DNA of 64,000 bases from Caulobacter sp. Its GTDB lineage: Bacteria; Pseudomonadota; Alphaproteobacteria; Caulobacterales; Caulobacteraceae. This document shows positions 62,434-64,000 of this stretch, piece by piece (position 1 is the first letter of the stretch; the number at the start of each line of letters is the position of its first letter). Both the position numbers and the translations under genes were made by a program. The stretch spans positions 1 to 64,000 of the forward strand of contig JAGHZU010000017.1 in assembly GCA_017745235.1 (NCBI GenBank). Direction: 5' to 3'. The notes under the pieces are model-generated. The model was not told where the DNA came from. It saw nothing but the letters and a program-made list of their open reading frames with translations, and ran no database searches.

Positions 62434-62455
62434 GCGCCAGAGCCCCCTGGCGCCG

Positions 62456-62827
62456 ATGTCCCCCCGCACCGATCCGGACAATCCCGCCCGCCCGCCGCCG
62501 GGCACGGTGCTGTGCGCGCTCGACGAGGTCGCCTCGCCGGGCTCGCGCGGGTTCCGCTGGCGCGTGGACGACGCCGTCTTCGCCGGCTTCGTGGTGCGGC
62601 GGGGCGAGAGCGTGGTGGGCTATGTCGACAGCTGTCCGCACGCCGGCTGGCCGCTGTCGGGACCCAGCGGCCGGTTCCTGACGCGCGAGAACGACCTGAT
62701 CCTGTGCGCCGGCCATGCGGCCCTGTTCCGCATCGAGGACGGGGTCATGGTGGCCGGCCCCTGCGCCGACGTCGCGCTGACGCCCTGGCCGGTCGAGGTG
62801 CGCGACGGAACACTGGTCGCCGCCTAG
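62456..62827 (+). CDS. Rieske [2Fe-2S] domain protein
   Basis: A 123-residue protein, essentially a single Rieske domain: VDSCPHAGWPL (first Cys-x-His) and LILCAGHAALFRIEDG (second Cys-x-x-His) bind the cluster. The spacing and size fit small ferredoxin-like components of electron-transfer chains. The second box has CAGHAALF instead of the common CPWHGWRF, a variant seen in some COG2146 proteins. The partner is not identified. Confidence 0.85.
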   Translation: MSPRTDPDNPARPPPGTVLCALDEVASPGSRGFRWRVDDAVFAGFVVRRGESVVGYVDSCPHAGWPLSGPSGRFLTRENDLILCAGHAALFRIEDGVMVAGPCADVALTPWPVEVRDGTLVAA

Positions 62828-62885
62828 AACCTCGCCTTAACGCCTGCGCGCTACCTTCCCGCGACCAGACACAGGGAAACGCGCC

Positions 62886-63671
62886 ATGGCCGACGGGTCC
62901 AACGCCAATTTCGACGCCGAACTGACCGACGCGCAGGACGCGCGCGGCCTGGGCGCCAAGCTCCGCTCGTTCGCCAAGGTCAATCCGCGTTTCGCGCCCG
63001 ACCTGGCCCGCACCATGCTGGGCGGCAAGCGCGACCATGCCGTGGTCGAGGCGTTCAACGCCCACAGCGAGAGCGTCGGCTACGAGTTCACCTCGGGCTG
63101 GGCGTCCAACAACATCCCTTTCGTCACCCCGCTGCTGCGCGAGTTCGCCGCCAAGCGCGGCGACGCGCCTTTCCGCTACCTTGAGATCGGCGCCTACGAA
63201 GGCCGGAACCTGGCCTTCATGGACTGGCTGTTCCCGAACCGCCTGGACGTGACGGTGATCGATCCCTGGTTCGACGAGGCGCTGAACCCGGAAGAGAAGT
63301 ACCACGCCGTCGAGCCGCGCTTCCGCCGCAACATGGCCAAGACCAGCTTCCGCTCGATGACGGCCCGCAAGGGCTTTTCGACCTACGAGCTGCCCCAGAT
63401 GCTGGCGGCGGGCGAGCAGTTCGACCTGATCTATGTCGACGGCAGCCACACGGCCCTGGCCGTTCTGATCGACCTCTGTTTCTGCGCCAGCCTGCTGAGC
63501 GTGGGCGGCATGATGGTGCTGGACGACTACTGGCACGACATCAGCGAGATCGGCGGCCCAGGCGTGAAGCAGGCCACCGACAGCTTCTTCGGCGCCTTCG
63601 GCCGCTATTTCGAGATCAACGCGGTCTACCGCCAGGTGGCCCTGACGAAGGTGGCGGAGATCCCGCGATAG
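62886..63671 (+). CDS. SAM-dependent methyltransferase, Methyltransf_24-like
   Basis: A 261-residue class I methyltransferase. Motif I is YLEIGAYEGRNLAFMDWLFP (about residues 98-117), followed by DVTVIDPWFDEAL, FDLIYVDGSHTALAVLIDLCFCASLLSVGGMMVLDDYWHD, which includes the conserved DGSH and the DDY metal/substrate region typical of this family. Substrate not known. Transcribed in the same direction as the Rieske gene (58 bp gap). Confidence 0.82.
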   Translation: MADGSNANFDAELTDAQDARGLGAKLRSFAKVNPRFAPDLARTMLGGKRDHAVVEAFNAHSESVGYEFTSGWASNNIPFVTPLLREFAAKRGDAPFRYLEIGAYEGRNLAFMDWLFPNRLDVTVIDPWFDEALNPEEKYHAVEPRFRRNMAKTSFRSMTARKGFSTYELPQMLAAGEQFDLIYVDGSHTALAVLIDLCFCASLLSVGGMMVLDDYWHDISEIGGPGVKQATDSFFGAFGRYFEINAVYRQVALTKVAEIPR

Positions 63672-63705
63672 TCTCCTCCTCCCGCGAGCGGGGAAGGATT
63701 GCGGG

Positions 63706-64000
63706 TCAGACCCGCTCCTCCGCCGAAAACTCCGCCAGGTCCTCGATCAGCGAGCGGGCGGCCAGGGCCACCAGTTCGCCGCCCTTCTCGGGCGTGGCCT
63801 GCGCCGGGTCCGAGCCCATGCGGCCGTCGGCGTAGCGGGCGCGGAAGTCCAGCGCTTCGCGGATCGGGCCGGTCGGCGCGATCTGGGGCGCGTAGTTCGC
63901 CGTCTTGATGGCGTCGGGGTAGCCCCACTGGGTGACGGCGATCTCGGACGGGGTGGCGTGGCTGCCATGGCCGGTGGGGAACTGCTGGTTGGCCAGGCTC
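63706..64000 (-). CDS. Creatininase family protein, C-terminal part (cut by window edge)
   Basis: Translation of the minus strand gives NQQFPTGHGSHATPSEIAVTQ, then GYPDAIKTANYAPQIAPTGPIREALDFRARYADGRMGSDPAQATPEKGGELVALAARSLIEDLAEF, ending at 63706. The GSHATPSE segment corresponds to the metal-site His/Glu (GxHAxxxE) and the GSDPAQATPEKG end is the usual creatininase C-terminus (GDPxxATAEKG). The family hydrolyses small cyclic amides; the substrate is unknown. N-terminal part lies beyond the window. Confidence 0.75.
   Translation of the reverse strand, partial: SLANQQFPTGHGSHATPSEIAVTQWGYPDAIKTANYAPQIAPTGPIREALDFRARYADGRMGSDPAQATPEKGGELVALAARSLIEDLAEFSAEERV

Overview
This is a GC-rich window from an alphaproteobacterium that looks like Caulobacter or a close relative such as Phenylobacterium. 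The clues are a class I lysyl-tRNA synthetase, a hemC-hemD-mitofilin-hemY cluster beside tsaD-gpsA, a polysaccharide locus with a PssY-type sugar transferase, tRNA genes with encoded CCA ends, and REP-like palindromes between genes. No complete insertion sequence, prophage or CRISPR array was seen.

Layout. Positions 1-7.7 kb: 5' end of a UDP-glucose/GDP-mannose dehydrogenase gene, a GTEPFW-type lipoprotein, an orphan-looking DNA cytosine methyltransferase, cysK, an FAD monooxygenase, a Vsr mismatch endonuclease, a hybrid histidine kinase, and a DUF167/YggT pair. 7.7-20 kb: tRNA-Ala, an outer-membrane surface-antigen barrel, a compact 11-gene type II secretion operon (gspI-J-L-M-C-D-K-G-O-E-F, minus strand), a very small secreted YD-repeat protein upstream of it, a gene-poor remnant stretch and tRNA-Arg. 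20-25.5 kb: a purine-salvage group (NCS2/AzgA-type permease, NUP-family protein, secreted nucleosidase), an ABC ATPase, a zinc-finger protein and a thioesterase. 25.5-29.2 kb: REP-like hairpins, lysK, galE and a small hypothetical gene. 29.2-38 kb: a degenerate S24-type regulator divergent from a MerR regulator with a perfect palindrome between them, then a fatty/branched acyl-CoA degradation run (two acyl-CoA dehydrogenases, thiolase, FadB-type protein) with two unknown genes inserted.

38.9-49.3 kb is a polysaccharide locus: short Wza-type export protein, Ser/Thr-type phosphatase, transglutaminase-like cysteine peptidase, PssY-type priming transferase, Wzy/ligase-type membrane protein, Wzc-type tyrosine kinase, an outer-membrane barrel, an Ala-rich secreted protein and two small membrane proteins. 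49.4-55.6 kb is a CzcCBA heavy-metal efflux operon led by a His/Cys-rich small protein and a perfect inverted repeat. 55.6-64 kb: tRNA-Thr, hemY, mitofilin-like gene, hemD and hemC (one operon), divergent tsaD-gpsA, YciI, a Rieske protein, a methyltransferase and the 3' part of a creatininase-family gene.

The genes work as modules: secretion across the outer membrane (gsp), envelope polysaccharide assembly under phosphorylation control, metal efflux, acyl-CoA degradation, purine recovery and heme synthesis. No single unprecedented system stands out. The best leads are the small uncharacterised genes and operator-like palindromes attached to these modules.
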